Made by a program: the position numbers and the translations under genes. This document shows, one piece after another, positions 1-8,190 of a stretch of DNA of 41,126 bases. The stretch lies in the NCBI GenBank assembly GCA_013349405.1, contig DUZS01000031.1, positions 1 through 41,126 of the forward strand, read 5' to 3'. Every line of letters starts with the position of its first letter. The stretch's first letter is position 1. A model generated the notes under the pieces. The model made no database searches, had not been told where the DNA came from, and worked only from the letters and a program-made list of their open reading frames with translations. The DNA comes from Desulfuromonadales bacterium (GTDB lineage Bacteria > Desulfobacterota > Desulfuromonadia > Geobacterales > Pseudopelobacteraceae).

Positions 1-15
1 CTGTTCGATAAGCAT
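1..15 (-). CDS. possible start of a CDS running off the left edge
   Basis: On the minus strand an ATG at 15-13 is preceded by AGAGG about five bases upstream, a well-placed ribosome binding site, and reads M-L-I-E-Q before the window ends. Five residues cannot identify a gene. The start resembles that of some IS21-type IstB helper ATPases, but this is a guess from memory. A good RBS just inside a non-coding region is the only real evidence. Confidence 0.3.
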
Positions 16-446
16 GGGTTCCTCTTTCAGATAGAATGGTTGGTCGCGCTTCCATAACTACCTGAGGGAACTCATGCTTTTCAATTATTAAAGAACAAAA
101 TCATGCATTAATTACTGTGACGAACCTGATTTTTATGATGTCTATATATTTATAAGGCAAAATCTTGGCCTGGTCTCAAAGGCCAGCTCGGGAGTTGGTA
201 TCGTGTTATCGCTTTTTAGTAACCGACCAAGTATCGAGCTGGCCTTTGTGAGTGCAACTCCAAAGGACAATGATTTTGCCACTATGATTGTTAATTTTGC
301 GTAGGTAAGTCAAAATTTTATGAACAGAAAAGAGAATTTTTTTTTGGGGAAATTTTTTTTACCGATATGATATTTACATGATTATTATAGCATATCTGCA
401 AATATGGTGAAAGTATGGCGACAATCGTAGCTATTTCGTAACAGAA
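16..446. other. non-coding stretch at the left edge
   Basis: No open frame with coding character is visible on either strand between the possible gene start at 15 and the tRNA terminator at 447. The stretch is A/T-rich. Its notable content is the large palindrome at 156-280 and two poly-T runs near 339-360. Nothing else could be assigned. Confidence 0.6.
156..280. repeat. 125-bp imperfect palindrome
   Basis: Outer arms GGCAAAATC (156-164) and GATTTTGCC (272-280) are perfect reverse complements. Inner 13-base arms AAAGGCCAGCTCG (178-190) and CGAGCTGGCCTTT (235-247) also match perfectly. Further inside, TTGGT/ACCAA (195-199/226-230) and GTTA/TAAC (205-208/220-223) can close a terminal loop. 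The whole could fold as one long hairpin or cruciform. It could be a small non-autonomous mobile element, a structured RNA or a recombination site. There is no T-tract, so it is not a simple terminator. Confidence 0.6.
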
Positions 447-482
447 ATAAAAAAGGACTCAAGCAATTAAGCCTAAGTCCTT
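447..482 (-). terminator. Rho-independent terminator of tRNA-Arg(ACG)
   Basis: Read on the minus strand, AAGGACT and AGTCCTT form a 7-bp stem followed by six T's. It lies 8 bp past the 3' end of the tRNA, which suits termination of that transcript. Confidence 0.75.
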
Positions 483-490
483 GTTATTTA

Positions 491-567
491 TGGTGCGCCT
501 GGAGCGATTCGAACGCCCGACCTACGGATTCGTAGTCCGTTGCTCTATCCAGCTGAGCTACAAGCGC
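491..567 (-). tRNA. tRNA-Arg (anticodon ACG)
   Basis: The minus strand gives a 77-nt cloverleaf. The acceptor stem runs from GCGCTTG to CAGGCGC with encoded CCA, the D-arm contains AGCTCAGCTGGATAGAGC, and the T-arm contains GTTCGAATC. The anticodon stem ACGGA/TCCGT encloses CTACGAA, giving anticodon ACG, which is normally deaminated to ICG and reads CGU/CGC/CGA. It has its own promoter at 581-609 and terminator at 447-482, so it is a monocistronic tRNA unit. Confidence 0.96.
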
Positions 568-580
568 ATTAAGAGAAGGC

Positions 581-609
581 TTTATAGCGCACTGGACGGA
601 ATATATCAA
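581..609 (-). promoter_or_regulatory. sigma-70 promoter of tRNA-Arg(ACG)
   Basis: On the minus strand TTGATA (609-604) and TATAAA (586-581) are separated by exactly 17 bp. Transcription would begin a few bases before the tRNA 5' end at 567. Confidence 0.75.
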
Positions 610-729
610 CTGTTTTTTGATGGTGCCACTGCATCCATGCCATCGTGGCCGTATTATCTCTACCAAAACCGGTTATTTTCATATATTGTCCCGCTTCAGT
701 AGAACTGACATTTTCATGAAGGGCCTGTG

Positions 730-1047
730 ATGGAACACTTTATTCTCGAAATCAACGAATCTGATGTGAAGCGAGAGCGTGAAAAATCACGCGAGCTTCG
801 TAAAAGTCGCTGGTGGCAGAATCGCCTTGCCCTTGGGCGGTGCCACTATTGCAGCGGTAACTTCTCTTCGGAAGATTTGACCATGGATCACCTTGTCCCG
901 GTGTCCCGGGGCGGAAAAGCATCGCGTAACAACGTTGTGCCCGCCTGTAAGGAGTGCAACAGCCGTAAAAAATATCTGCTTCCGATTGAGTGGGAAGAGT
1001 ACTTAGCCGGGCAAGAGAGCCAACCAGCGGAGACTACAAGTGAGTAA
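730..1047 (+). CDS. HNH endonuclease
   Basis: This 105-residue protein is a short stand-alone HNH nuclease. Residues 1-35 are basic and helical. The HNH core follows: a zinc pair C38/C41, the catalytic D53-H54 in TMDHLVPVSRGG, N67/N68, and a second zinc pair C73/C76 in CKECNSRK. The family nicks or cleaves DNA with one divalent metal. An in-frame GTG lies directly before the chosen ATG (727). The last 8 bp overlap the next gene, a HAD phosphatase, so the two are probably co-translated. Such small HNH proteins are common in bacterial chromosomes. The biological substrate is unknown, and no intron or phage context is visible. Confidence 0.88.
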   Translation: MEHFILEINESDVKREREKSRELRKSRWWQNRLALGRCHYCSGNFSSEDLTMDHLVPVSRGGKASRNNVVPACKECNSRKKYLLPIEWEEYLAGQESQPAETTSE

Positions 1048-1681
1048 ATTGAAAAGCCGCTACAAAGTTGTCATCTATGACTGTGACGGCGTAATCCTTG
1101 ATTCTATGGAATCCAACTATATTTTTTACAATCGCGTCATGGAATTTCTGGGCAGGGGTGAGATCGACCGGGATGACCGTGAGGCAAAAAGGGTTCTGCA
1201 CACCTATTCATTCAACAATGTGATGGAGTATTTCTTTGCCGATGATCTGCGGCGGGAAGAGGCCTTCCAATTTGCCAAGACCATCCATTATCGCGATCTG
1301 ATGCCGTTTATGAAAATGGAGGATGGTTTTGTCAGCGCCCTTGATCAATTAAAAGGGCACACATCCCTGGCAATCTGCACCAATCGGGCGACATCGATGG
1401 AGATGATAATTGAGGATTTCGGGCTGACAGGGTACTTCGAATATATCATGACGGCTGCACAGGTAACTAACCCGAAGCCCCATCCGGAACCGCTCCTGAA
1501 AGTATTGAAACACTTTGGAGTTGAACCGGATGAGGCTCTTTTTATCGGCGACGGTGAAGTTGACATGCAGGCCGCTCAGGGTGCCGGCGTTCCGTTCATC
1601 TCCTACAAATCCGATCTACCCGGACTGGCCCGGATTGAGCACCATTCAGAGATAGTCCGGCATGTTTTCTCACCGGTTTAG
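1040..1681 (+). CDS. HAD-superfamily hydrolase (phosphoglycolate phosphatase-like)
   Basis: This 213-residue cytosolic phosphatase belongs to the haloacid dehalogenase superfamily, subfamily IA. Motif I is YDCDGVILDS, with nucleophile D14 and acid/base D16. Motif II is the Thr in ICTNRATS, motif III is the Lys of NPKPHPEP, and motif IV is IGDGEVDMQAA. An alpha-helical cap separates motifs I and II. Most relatives dephosphorylate small sugar phosphates or phosphoglycolate, and the substrate here cannot be read from sequence. The start is GTG, overlapping the HNH gene by 8 bp, so translation is likely coupled. Confidence 0.9.
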   Translation: MSKLKSRYKVVIYDCDGVILDSMESNYIFYNRVMEFLGRGEIDRDDREAKRVLHTYSFNNVMEYFFADDLRREEAFQFAKTIHYRDLMPFMKMEDGFVSALDQLKGHTSLAICTNRATSMEMIIEDFGLTGYFEYIMTAAQVTNPKPHPEPLLKVLKHFGVEPDEALFIGDGEVDMQAAQGAGVPFISYKSDLPGLARIEHHSEIVRHVFSPV

Positions 1682-1690
1682 CAGAGACTG

Positions 1691-2257
1691 TTACCGTACC
1701 AGCTTCGAAAGCTTTTTAAATTCATCTGACCCGGCGACTTTCAACAACTGAAACAGGACAGACTCTGTTGAGGTCGGGGTCGCTCCGGCAAGGGTCATGG
1801 CCTGCAGAGCGGTCTCCCAGTTCTGTTTGCTGCGGCTCATGACGGCATCCTTCACAACATGGACGGTCAGACCGGCATCACGAAGCTCGATCACCGTCTG
1901 CAATACACAGACATGTGTTTCCATACCGGTTATTATTACCTGACTCCTGCCGGTTGCCTTGAGCGCTGCAACAAATTCCTCGCTGCCGCAACAGCTGAAA
2001 GCCATTTTTTCATAACAGGGAGCGAGTGCTGCCTTTGCCTTCAGTTCCGTCACTGTCGCGCCCAGTCCTTTCACATACTGTTCGGTTAAAATCACCGGAA
2101 CATTCAATTCAGCGGCACTCTCGAGAAGAATACCGATATTTTTTACACGGCTCTTCAGCACAGCTTCATCCATGGCGACACACAGTTTTTCCTGCACGTC
2201 AATTACCACCAGCACCGCTTTATCACGGTCCAGAAAAAAATGTTCCTTTATTGACAT
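1691..2257 (-). CDS. isochorismatase-family cysteine hydrolase
   Basis: This 188-residue alpha/beta cysteine hydrolase has the expected triad: Asp in VVIDVQEKL near the N-terminus, a central Lys, and Cys in ETHVCVLQT. The C-terminal TSTESVLFQLL is typical of the YcaC-like branch, whose in vivo substrates are generally unknown. The frame is open farther upstream into tpx, but the ATG at 2257 has a good GGGAG ribosome binding site and begins the domain. It is 43 bp downstream of tpx on the same strand and probably shares its transcript. It ends 9 bp from the convergent HAD gene. Confidence 0.88.
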   Translation of the reverse strand: MSIKEHFFLDRDKAVLVVIDVQEKLCVAMDEAVLKSRVKNIGILLESAAELNVPVILTEQYVKGLGATVTELKAKAALAPCYEKMAFSCCGSEEFVAALKATGRSQVIITGMETHVCVLQTVIELRDAGLTVHVVKDAVMSRSKQNWETALQAMTLAGATPTSTESVLFQLLKVAGSDEFKKLSKLVR

Positions 2258-2300
2258 AGAATCTCCCTTACATTTGTTCCGGACGCGACCGGATGAAAAA

Positions 2301-2816
2301 CTACACAAGTGCCTTCGCTGCTGCAATAGCGGCGGCATAATCAGGCTCCCCGGTGACTTCGGGAACAATTTCGATATAACGGATGATATTGGCGGCATCA
2401 ACGACGAACACCGCACGCGTCAGCAGCAGCAACTCCTTTATCAGCACCCCGTAAGCCAGCCCGAACGAGCGGTCGCGGTAATCGGAAAGCGTGATCACCT
2501 TATCGATTCCAGCGGCTCCGCACCAGCGTTTCTGGGCAAAGGGGAGATCGAGACTTATTGTCAGAATCACGGCATCTCCCGGCAACGTGGCTGCTTCCTG
2601 ATTGAAACGGCGGGTCTCCGTATCACAGACCGGTGTATCGAGGGACGGTACCGCACTGATGATTTTTATTTTCCCTGCATAGCTTGCGAGCGATGCGGGG
2701 GCCAAACTGTTATCAACAACGCTAAAATCGGGAGCTGCGTCACCAACCGTGAGCCCGGGGCCCAGCAAAGTCATCGGATTTCCTTTAAACGTAATGATTC
2801 CTGTTTTCTCACTCAT
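2301..2816 (-). CDS. tpx: thiol peroxidase (atypical 2-Cys peroxiredoxin)
   Basis: This is a 171-residue Tpx, the usual length. It has the peroxidatic Cys C64 in [11 protein letters not shown] and the resolving Cys C99 in KRWCG, which form an intramolecular disulfide recycled by thioredoxin. It reduces H2O2 and alkyl hydroperoxides. The ATG at 2816 is preceded by AGGAGG with a 7-base spacer. This RBS lies inside the 3' end of the NUDIX gene, whose stop is 2 bp upstream, so translation is coupled. An upstream in-frame TTG is less likely. Confidence 0.95.
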   Translation of the reverse strand: MSEKTGIITFKGNPMTLLGPGLTVGDAAPDFSVVDNSLAPASLASYAGKIKIISAVPSLDTPVCDTETRRFNQEAATLPGDAVILTISLDLPFAQKRWCGAAGIDKVITLSDYRDRSFGLAYGVLIKELLLLTRAVFVVDAANIIRYIEIVPEVTGEPDYAAAIAAAKALV

Positions 2817-2818
2817 GA

Positions 2819-3490
2819 TCAATCCTCCTCGTTAAGTTCTACCGTTTCAGGTAGTCTGCTGCACTCTTCACACTCTGTACGATCATCGGCTAAAATAGTC
2901 AACAATTGCATCACCAGACGATAGGTGATCCCCCACAGCACCGGCATGTTGTCAACAGGGAGTTGTATTGCCGGCACGTTAAACGATTTATCATCAAAAG
3001 CAACGGGGCTGCTGGCATGTCGTTCAGGATCACGGAGGTCCGAAAGAGCCACCCAGAAAAGCTTGCGAACCTCTTCATTCAATTCCGGTCGAATCTTGTT
3101 CTTATCAACCGCGAAGAGACAGCAGGAAACTTGTACCGGCAGGTTGGCGCCGATGATGTCTGATAGCCGCCCCAGGTATGTTCCCTCCATGAGGTCGATA
3201 CCGATTTCTTCGAGCGTTTCGCGGCACGCCGCGTCGCAGGGCATTTCTCCCTCTTCCAGTTTACCACCCGGGAAGGCGATGTGACCCGACCACGGGTCCA
3301 GGTCATGAGATGCCCGCTGAATAAAGAGTATTTCAAGATCGTGCGCATCCTGATGTAATATCATGGCGACTGCTGCGGGTGTACGATCACCCGAACAAGG
3401 ATCAGCGACGGCTGAATACTGGGCCAGGTTTTTCGTAATTGATTCAAATACTCTATCGTTTTGAACGTGCCTGCTCTGCATATTGTCCAT
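2819..3490 (-). CDS. NUDIX hydrolase, CoA pyrophosphatase (NudL)-like
   Basis: The protein has 223 residues from ATG 3490, which has AAAGGA just upstream; the frame extends to 3556 without a better start. The Nudix box is complete at 76-98: G76-x5-E82-x7-R90-E91-x2-E94-E95-x-G97. The preceding [10 protein letters not shown] resembles the CoA-binding signature of NudL/YeaB-type enzymes, which split CoA to 4'-phosphopantetheine and 3',5'-ADP; the exact substrate is inferred. The C-terminal tail (about 205-223) is acidic with several Cys. It is first in a minus-strand group with tpx and the isochorismatase-like gene, suggesting metabolite and oxidant housekeeping. Confidence 0.88.
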   Translation of the reverse strand: MDNMQSRHVQNDRVFESITKNLAQYSAVADPCSGDRTPAAVAMILHQDAHDLEILFIQRASHDLDPWSGHIAFPGGKLEEGEMPCDAACRETLEEIGIDLMEGTYLGRLSDIIGANLPVQVSCCLFAVDKNKIRPELNEEVRKLFWVALSDLRDPERHASSPVAFDDKSFNVPAIQLPVDNMPVLWGITYRLVMQLLTILADDRTECEECSRLPETVELNEED

Positions 3491-3711
3491 GTTCCTTTCA
3501 TCTTCAATCACATCCTCTCCATATCGACGACCATCGTCAAGCACAAATGTGATCAAGACTCTTTGAAGCCGATTTTTTTTTAGCCACTTGTGTCTTGCCA
3601 GAGAGATTTCTTACTGGTAATTTATCGTTGTTACTCTCATGTAGTGCATGTTTGCCCTGCATATGAATGATTCGGCGGAAGTATCTATTGAACAGTAAGG
3701 TGCACTCAGAC

Positions 3712-4713
3712 ATGCCCGCGATCTCAATCCTCATGCCGGTCCGCAACGAAGAACAGTACCTCCGGGCAACACTCGACTCGATATATCGACAGACGTTTAC
3801 CAACTGGGAGTTGATCGCTGTTGACGACGGATCAAATGACGGCACGGCGGCAATCCTCTTTGAGGCTTCTCATGGTGACGCCCGTGTTACCGTGATCAGG
3901 CGCGACGGAGGCGGTCTGGTAGCAGCACTCAATAGCGGATTAGCAGCATGCCAGGCACCTCTGCTGGCCCGACTGGACGGAGATGACATCTGCCATCCGC
4001 GCCGTCTGGAGCTGCAAGCCGCTCTTCTCGATGCACAGCCGGAAATCGGACTGGTGGCAAGCGCCTTCCGCCATTTCCCCCGGACCGGACTCAAGCAGGG
4101 GATGATCGACTATGAGTCATGGCAGAACAGCCTGACTGATCATGCCCTCGTCATTCGTGATCTGCTGGTTGAATCGCCCTTTGTCCATCCCTCTATTATG
4201 ACACGCCGGTCTATCATGACAGGTCTTGGCGGTTATCAGGATAACGGCTGGCCCGAGGACTATGATCTCTGGCTGCGCATGGCAGCAGCAGGAGTGCGCT
4301 TTGCCCGTCTGCCGCAGAACCTCCTGTTCTGGCGTGACCACCCGGAACGGGCCACCCGCACCATGGATGAATATGCGGCACACGCCTTCCGCGCCTGCAA
4401 ATGCCACCACCTGCTGAACGGCTTTCTCAGAGGCGTTGCTGACGTTGTCATCGCCGGGGCGGGACTGGAAGCGCGGGCCTGGCAGCGTCTGCTGGCGGCA
4501 GCAGGGGTGACGGTGTCAACATGGCTTGATGTTGATCCGAAAAAAATCGGGCGGACATTGCACGGTGCACCGGTAATTTCCCCCAATAAGCTTCAGTTGT
4601 TTGGCAGAAAAATGATTGTGGCGATCGGCGTGCGCGGTGCGCGGGAGCAGTTTCGGAGTGTCGCAAAAACATATGGGTGGCACGAAGGCATGGACTTTGT
4701 CTGTGTCGCATGA
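3712..4713 (+). CDS. family-2 glycosyltransferase with C-terminal Rossmann-like domain
   Basis: From ATG 3712 the protein has 333 residues. Residues 1-200 are a GT-A fold with VDDGSNDGT at 37-45, the metal/nucleotide-binding DGDD at 89-92, and the catalytic PEDYDLW at 181-187. Residues about 244-333 form a second domain with VVIAGAGLEA, resembling a nucleotide-binding Rossmann unit followed by a D-V-D-P strand end, as in some sugar-modifying enzymes. The acceptor is unknown, and polysaccharide or lipid glycosylation is likely. An in-frame GTG (3700) is an alternative start, as neither has a strong RBS. It stands alone, divergent from the NUDIX gene. Confidence 0.85.
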   Translation: MPAISILMPVRNEEQYLRATLDSIYRQTFTNWELIAVDDGSNDGTAAILFEASHGDARVTVIRRDGGGLVAALNSGLAACQAPLLARLDGDDICHPRRLELQAALLDAQPEIGLVASAFRHFPRTGLKQGMIDYESWQNSLTDHALVIRDLLVESPFVHPSIMTRRSIMTGLGGYQDNGWPEDYDLWLRMAAAGVRFARLPQNLLFWRDHPERATRTMDEYAAHAFRACKCHHLLNGFLRGVADVVIAGAGLEARAWQRLLAAAGVTVSTWLDVDPKKIGRTLHGAPVISPNKLQLFGRKMIVAIGVRGAREQFRSVAKTYGWHEGMDFVCVA

Positions 4714-4774
4714 TAAAAATCAGCAGACCATATGACACAATGTAGCAAAAGAACTAAAAGGTAAGGAGTAGCCG

Positions 4775-5077
4775 ATGTTACCAAGCAAAGAAGAGATGGC
4801 TCTTACCATCGATGAAACAGACTGGGGCAGCCTGCGCGCTCACCTCAATCGTGGTGGACTCATTCTGGTTGATGATTCCCTTGATCTCGCTGATACCGCT
4901 CATAAAGTAGCTGCCGATGACATCACTATTATTCAGCGACTGGTTGAATACGGCATGATCGGCAAACCATCTGATGCAAAAATTCGCGCATGGGAAGAGG
5001 ATAAACAGAAAAAATTCGCCATGCTGATTGTCAGCCCGTATGTGTTGTTCCAGGAAAAAATGCCGACATTTCACTGA
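4775..5077 (+). CDS. DUF2288 family protein
   Basis: This 100-residue soluble protein matches the DUF2288 pattern: W-x2-L near the N-terminus, a central G-G-L-I-L-V-D-x-S-L-D-L motif, an acidic D-D pair, and a C-terminal V-S-P-Y-V-L-F-Q-E. Its function is not established in any organism I know. AAGGAG at 4763-4768 marks the start. It lies 8 bp upstream of yceH, and the two are likely co-transcribed. Confidence 0.85.
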   Translation: MLPSKEEMALTIDETDWGSLRAHLNRGGLILVDDSLDLADTAHKVAADDITIIQRLVEYGMIGKPSDAKIRAWEEDKQKKFAMLIVSPYVLFQEKMPTFH

Positions 5078-5085
5078 GGTTTACC

Positions 5086-5745
5086 ATGGACATCATCCTG
5101 AACGACATTGAAGTGCGCGTACTGGGCAGCCTGATTGAAAAAGAGCTGACTACCCCGGAGTATTACCCGCTGTCGCTCAATGCACTCACCAACGCCTGCA
5201 ACCAGAAATCCAACCGAGATCCGGCCATGACTCTGGCAGAGGAGGAGGTCGTGCGGGCACTGGATTCGCTCCGCTTCAAGCAGTTGGCGGTTCTTTCCGC
5301 TGATGGCGGCCGTGTCCCGAAGTATCGTCATCTGATGGCCGAAAAATCAGGGTTGATGCCGGCTGAACTGGCGATCATCTGCGAACTGCTGGTGCGTGGC
5401 CCTCAGACTGTCGGTGAGCTGCGGACCCGGGGAGAGCGGATGCACCCGTTTGGTGATCTGGCTGCAGTTGAAGAGGTCCTGCAGGAGTTGCTGGTGCGTG
5501 AAACGCCACTGATTACCCTCCTGCCGCGCCAGTCGGGGCGAAAAGAGGGGCGCTATGCCCAGCTTTTTTCCGGAATTCCGGAGAACAGCGAAGAGAGTTC
5601 AGAAGCACGCCCCGAGCCGGCCCGGCAGAGGGTAGTTGCAGAAAATGAGCGGGTTGCGAAGCTGGAGGCGGAGGTGGCTTCGTTACGTGAAGAAATTCTG
5701 GCCCTGCGGCGCTTGATGGAGGAGTTCAAGAAGCAGTTTGAATAA
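5086..5745 (+). CDS. YceH family (DUF480) protein
   Basis: The 219-residue protein begins with the family hallmark of about 160 residues: a pair of winged-helix domains with EVRVLGSLIEKE, TTPEYYPLSLN, CNQKSNRDP and a second GELRTRGERMHPF segment. Residues about 165-219 are charged and predicted to form a coiled coil (heptads in LEAEVASLREEILALRR). YceH is a conserved DNA-binding-like protein without an agreed role. Its last 20 bp overlap the end of hflX on the opposite strand. Confidence 0.93.
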   Translation: MDIILNDIEVRVLGSLIEKELTTPEYYPLSLNALTNACNQKSNRDPAMTLAEEEVVRALDSLRFKQLAVLSADGGRVPKYRHLMAEKSGLMPAELAIICELLVRGPQTVGELRTRGERMHPFGDLAAVEEVLQELLVRETPLITLLPRQSGRKEGRYAQLFSGIPENSEESSEARPEPARQRVVAENERVAKLEAEVASLREEILALRRLMEEFKKQFE

Positions 5746-7408
5746 CGTCCTGGTCCTCTGACCAGAAGCGTCTCTGCAACTCATCCATCAACGGCTTGAG
5801 GCTTTTCCGGTCACGGGCCGATACGGTGACACTGTTGCGGGTTCGCGCTGATTGACGCACCTTGATAAAAGCCACCGTATCTTTCTTTTTCAAATCCGTC
5901 AGAAGGTCCGCCTTGTTATACACCAGCAGTTCCGGCTTATCCCCTAGCTCCAACTCCGTCAGAATGGTACGCACCTGGGTGATCTGATCCTCAAAACGGG
6001 GGTGGGAGGCGTCGACGACATGCAGCAGCAGGTCGGCATCCCGCATCTCTTCCAGTGTCGCTTTGAATGCACCCAACAGAGATTTCGGCAGGGAACGGAT
6101 AAAGCCGACCGTGTCGGTAATAATGACTTCCCGTTCACGCGGGAAGCGGAGACGCCGTGTGGAGGTGTCAAGCGTCGCAAAGAGCAGGTCTTCGGTAAAA
6201 ACGTCGCTCTTGGTCAGGGCGTTCAGCAGCGTTGATTTGCCGGCATTGGTGTAGCCGACGATCGAAATGATCGGCACTCCCGCCTTCACCCGCTGTTTGC
6301 GCCGCTGATCGCGCCCTTGAGAAAGCTCTTTCAGCTCCCGCTCGAGAGTAGTGATCCGGTCCCGGACCCGGCGCCGGTCAGTTTCGAGTTTAGTCTCACC
6401 CGGCCCGCGCCCGCCGATGCCGCCCATCAGCCGCGACATCTGCACTCCGCGACCGGTCAGACGCGGCAGAAGATATTTGAGCTGCGCCAGTTCAACCTGA
6501 ACCTTGCCATCCAGAGTCTTTGCCCGTCGGGCAAAAATATCAAGTATCAATTGGCTCCGGTCGATGACCTTCAATTCCGTCATTGCAGAAACGGAGCGTA
6601 TCTGGGCCGGCGTCAGCTCCTGGTCGAACACCAGCATGCTGGCGCCACGCTGCATCGCCCTGATGACAACGTCACGCATCATCCCCTCCCCCATGAGAAA
6701 TCGGGGGTTGAGAGTTTTTGGGCGCTGGATGAATTCATCGAGCGCCTCCACCTGAGCGGTGCGGGAGAGTTCACGCAACTCCGCCATCGAATCTTCAGCT
6801 TCCTGACGGGTACCCGAGGTTGTGACGGAGATCAGAATAGCCCGTTCGAGAACATCCTTCGCCTGAGGCAGGGCTCGGGCCGCCTTTTCCAGATCTGCTT
6901 CCAACTCCGGGATGAAATGAACGCAGTCAAGGTCGATTCTTTCAAGCGGAACAATCGGATCAAGGGTCGTCGTTGCACCCCGTTGATCGGGGGCCAGAAA
7001 GGCAAGCTGGGCAAAAATCTGGTTTTTACCCGGCACGGAGAGCAGGGCGGCAAGAAGATCAAAGCGCAGCAGGGAAAGATCAGTCAAATCGTCTTCAGAG
7101 ACCGGCTCGTTTTTCAGATGTGTATGGATAAAGCGAAGGCCGCGCATGACTCTTTTGCCGAGGGGGTAATCGCGCAACTCCGGTATGACGACCCCTTTTT
7201 CATCGCCGACAATGACATATTCCACATTGCCGGCACGATTAACGAGGAGACCGATTTGACGGCGGAGTTCACTGGAGAGTTCGACGAGGCGGGAAGCAAG
7301 TTCGTGGGAGCAGAATTCAGCAACCGGTACCCGCCTGCGATAGAGGCGTTCCAGAGACTGAATCTGACTTGATTTTAAACCGGCAAGATTGCCAAATACT
7401 TCTTTAAT
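5726..7408 (-). CDS. hflX: ribosome-associated GTPase HflX (probable ATT start)
   Basis: HflX binds the 50S subunit and splits stalled or hibernating ribosomes. GTPase motifs are G1 GYTNAGKST (about 385-393), G3 DTVGF (about 432-436), G4 NKAD and G5 SA; a glycine-rich GGIGGRGPGE helical linker precedes the G domain. The first ATG/GTG/TTG in frame is GTG 7225 (499 aa), which has no RBS. The frame stays open upstream and encodes another 61 residues, including GNLAGLKSSQ and LYRRRVP, which I recall as a conserved N-terminus in delta-proteobacterial HflX. The only well-placed start there is ATT at 7408-7406, 7 bases after GGAG, giving 560 aa. It follows fabI by 14 bp. Confidence 0.9.
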   Translation of the reverse strand: MKEVFGNLAGLKSSQIQSLERLYRRRVPVAEFCSHELASRLVELSSELRRQIGLLVNRAGNVEYVIVGDEKGVVIPELRDYPLGKRVMRGLRFIHTHLKNEPVSEDDLTDLSLLRFDLLAALLSVPGKNQIFAQLAFLAPDQRGATTTLDPIVPLERIDLDCVHFIPELEADLEKAARALPQAKDVLERAILISVTTSGTRQEAEDSMAELRELSRTAQVEALDEFIQRPKTLNPRFLMGEGMMRDVVIRAMQRGASMLVFDQELTPAQIRSVSAMTELKVIDRSQLILDIFARRAKTLDGKVQVELAQLKYLLPRLTGRGVQMSRLMGGIGGRGPGETKLETDRRRVRDRITTLERELKELSQGRDQRRKQRVKAGVPIISIVGYTNAGKSTLLNALTKSDVFTEDLLFATLDTSTRRLRFPREREVIITDTVGFIRSLPKSLLGAFKATLEEMRDADLLLHVVDASHPRFEDQITQVRTILTELELGDKPELLVYNKADLLTDLKKKDTVAFIKVRQSARTRNSVTVSARDRKSLKPLMDELQRRFWSEDQDVIQTAS

Positions 7409-7422
7409 GGGATGACTCCGAA

Positions 7423-8190
7423 TTACAACCCGATGATATTATAACCGCCGTCAACATAATGGATTTCACCGCTGACACCGCTTGCCAGGTCGCTGCAGAG
7501 GTAGAGTGCGGCGCCGGCGACATCCTCCTGGGTGATCGATCGCCGGAGCGGCGCCTTTGACTCCACGTGGTTGAGGATAGTGTGAAAACCGTTCACCCCT
7601 GCCGCCGCCAACGTGCGGATCGGCCCGGCGGAAATAGCGTTTACTCTGATTCCTTCCGGGCCGAGCGCCTCGGACAGATAGCGGACCGATGCTTCCAGCG
7701 CCGCCTTGGCAAGGCCCATGACATTGTAGCTCGGAAACACCTTCATCGCCCCGTAGTAACTGAGTGTCAATGCAGCCCCCCCCCTCCCCTGCATCATCGG
7801 CTGGGCCGCTTTCAGGACGGCCAGAAATGAATACACACTGATATCCATGGCGGTGGCGAAACCTTCCCGGGTAGTGCTGAGAATAGTCCCCTTAAGCTCT
7901 TCCTTGTTGGCAAAAGCAACCGCATGGATAATTATATCAACACCATCCCACACTTTGGCGAGTTCGCTGAATACGGAAGCTATTTCTTCGTCACTGGTAA
8001 CATTACACGGCAGTATCGCTGCGGCGTCAATTGACTCTGACAGGGGACGTACCCGCTTTTCAAGCGCCTCCCCGGCGTAAGTTATCGCCAGTTCGGCTCC
8101 CTGTTCATGAAACAGCCGGGCGATCGCCCAGGCGATACTCTTTTCGTTGGCAATACCAAAAATTACGACTTTTTTTCCTCGTAGCAACAT
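7423..8190 (-). CDS. fabI: enoyl-[acyl-carrier-protein] reductase (NADH)
   Basis: FabI catalyses the last step of each fatty-acid elongation cycle, reducing trans-2-enoyl-ACP with NADH. The 255-residue protein has the SDR cofactor motif GIANEKSIAWAIA at the N-terminus and the FabI active-site pair Y-x6-K in YNVMGLAK, not the Y-x3-K of classical SDRs. ATG 8190 has an AGGAGGAG ribosome binding site with an 8-base spacer; an upstream in-frame GTG lies too close to it. The first 28 bp overlap the small upstream membrane-protein gene, and hflX follows 14 bp downstream. Confidence 0.95.
   Translation of the reverse strand: MLLRGKKVVIFGIANEKSIAWAIARLFHEQGAELAITYAGEALEKRVRPLSESIDAAAILPCNVTSDEEIASVFSELAKVWDGVDIIIHAVAFANKEELKGTILSTTREGFATAMDISVYSFLAVLKAAQPMMQGRGGAALTLSYYGAMKVFPSYNVMGLAKAALEASVRYLSEALGPEGIRVNAISAGPIRTLAAAGVNGFHTILNHVESKAPLRRSITQEDVAGAALYLCSDLASGVSGEIHYVDGGYNIIGL

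Noticed and set aside
156-280. The left palindrome as an integron attC site
   Set aside because: Length and shape fit loosely, but the conserved attC core heptamers are not present and there is no cassette or integrase.
2172-2924. A 250-codon open frame on the plus strand opposite tpx
   Set aside because: It lies antisense to thiol peroxidase and part of the NUDIX gene, both well supported, and has no coding motif.
6317-7372. A 351-codon open frame on the plus strand opposite hflX
   Set aside because: It is antisense to a clear GTPase, has no ribosome binding site or recognisable domain, and arises from the codon bias of the opposite strand.
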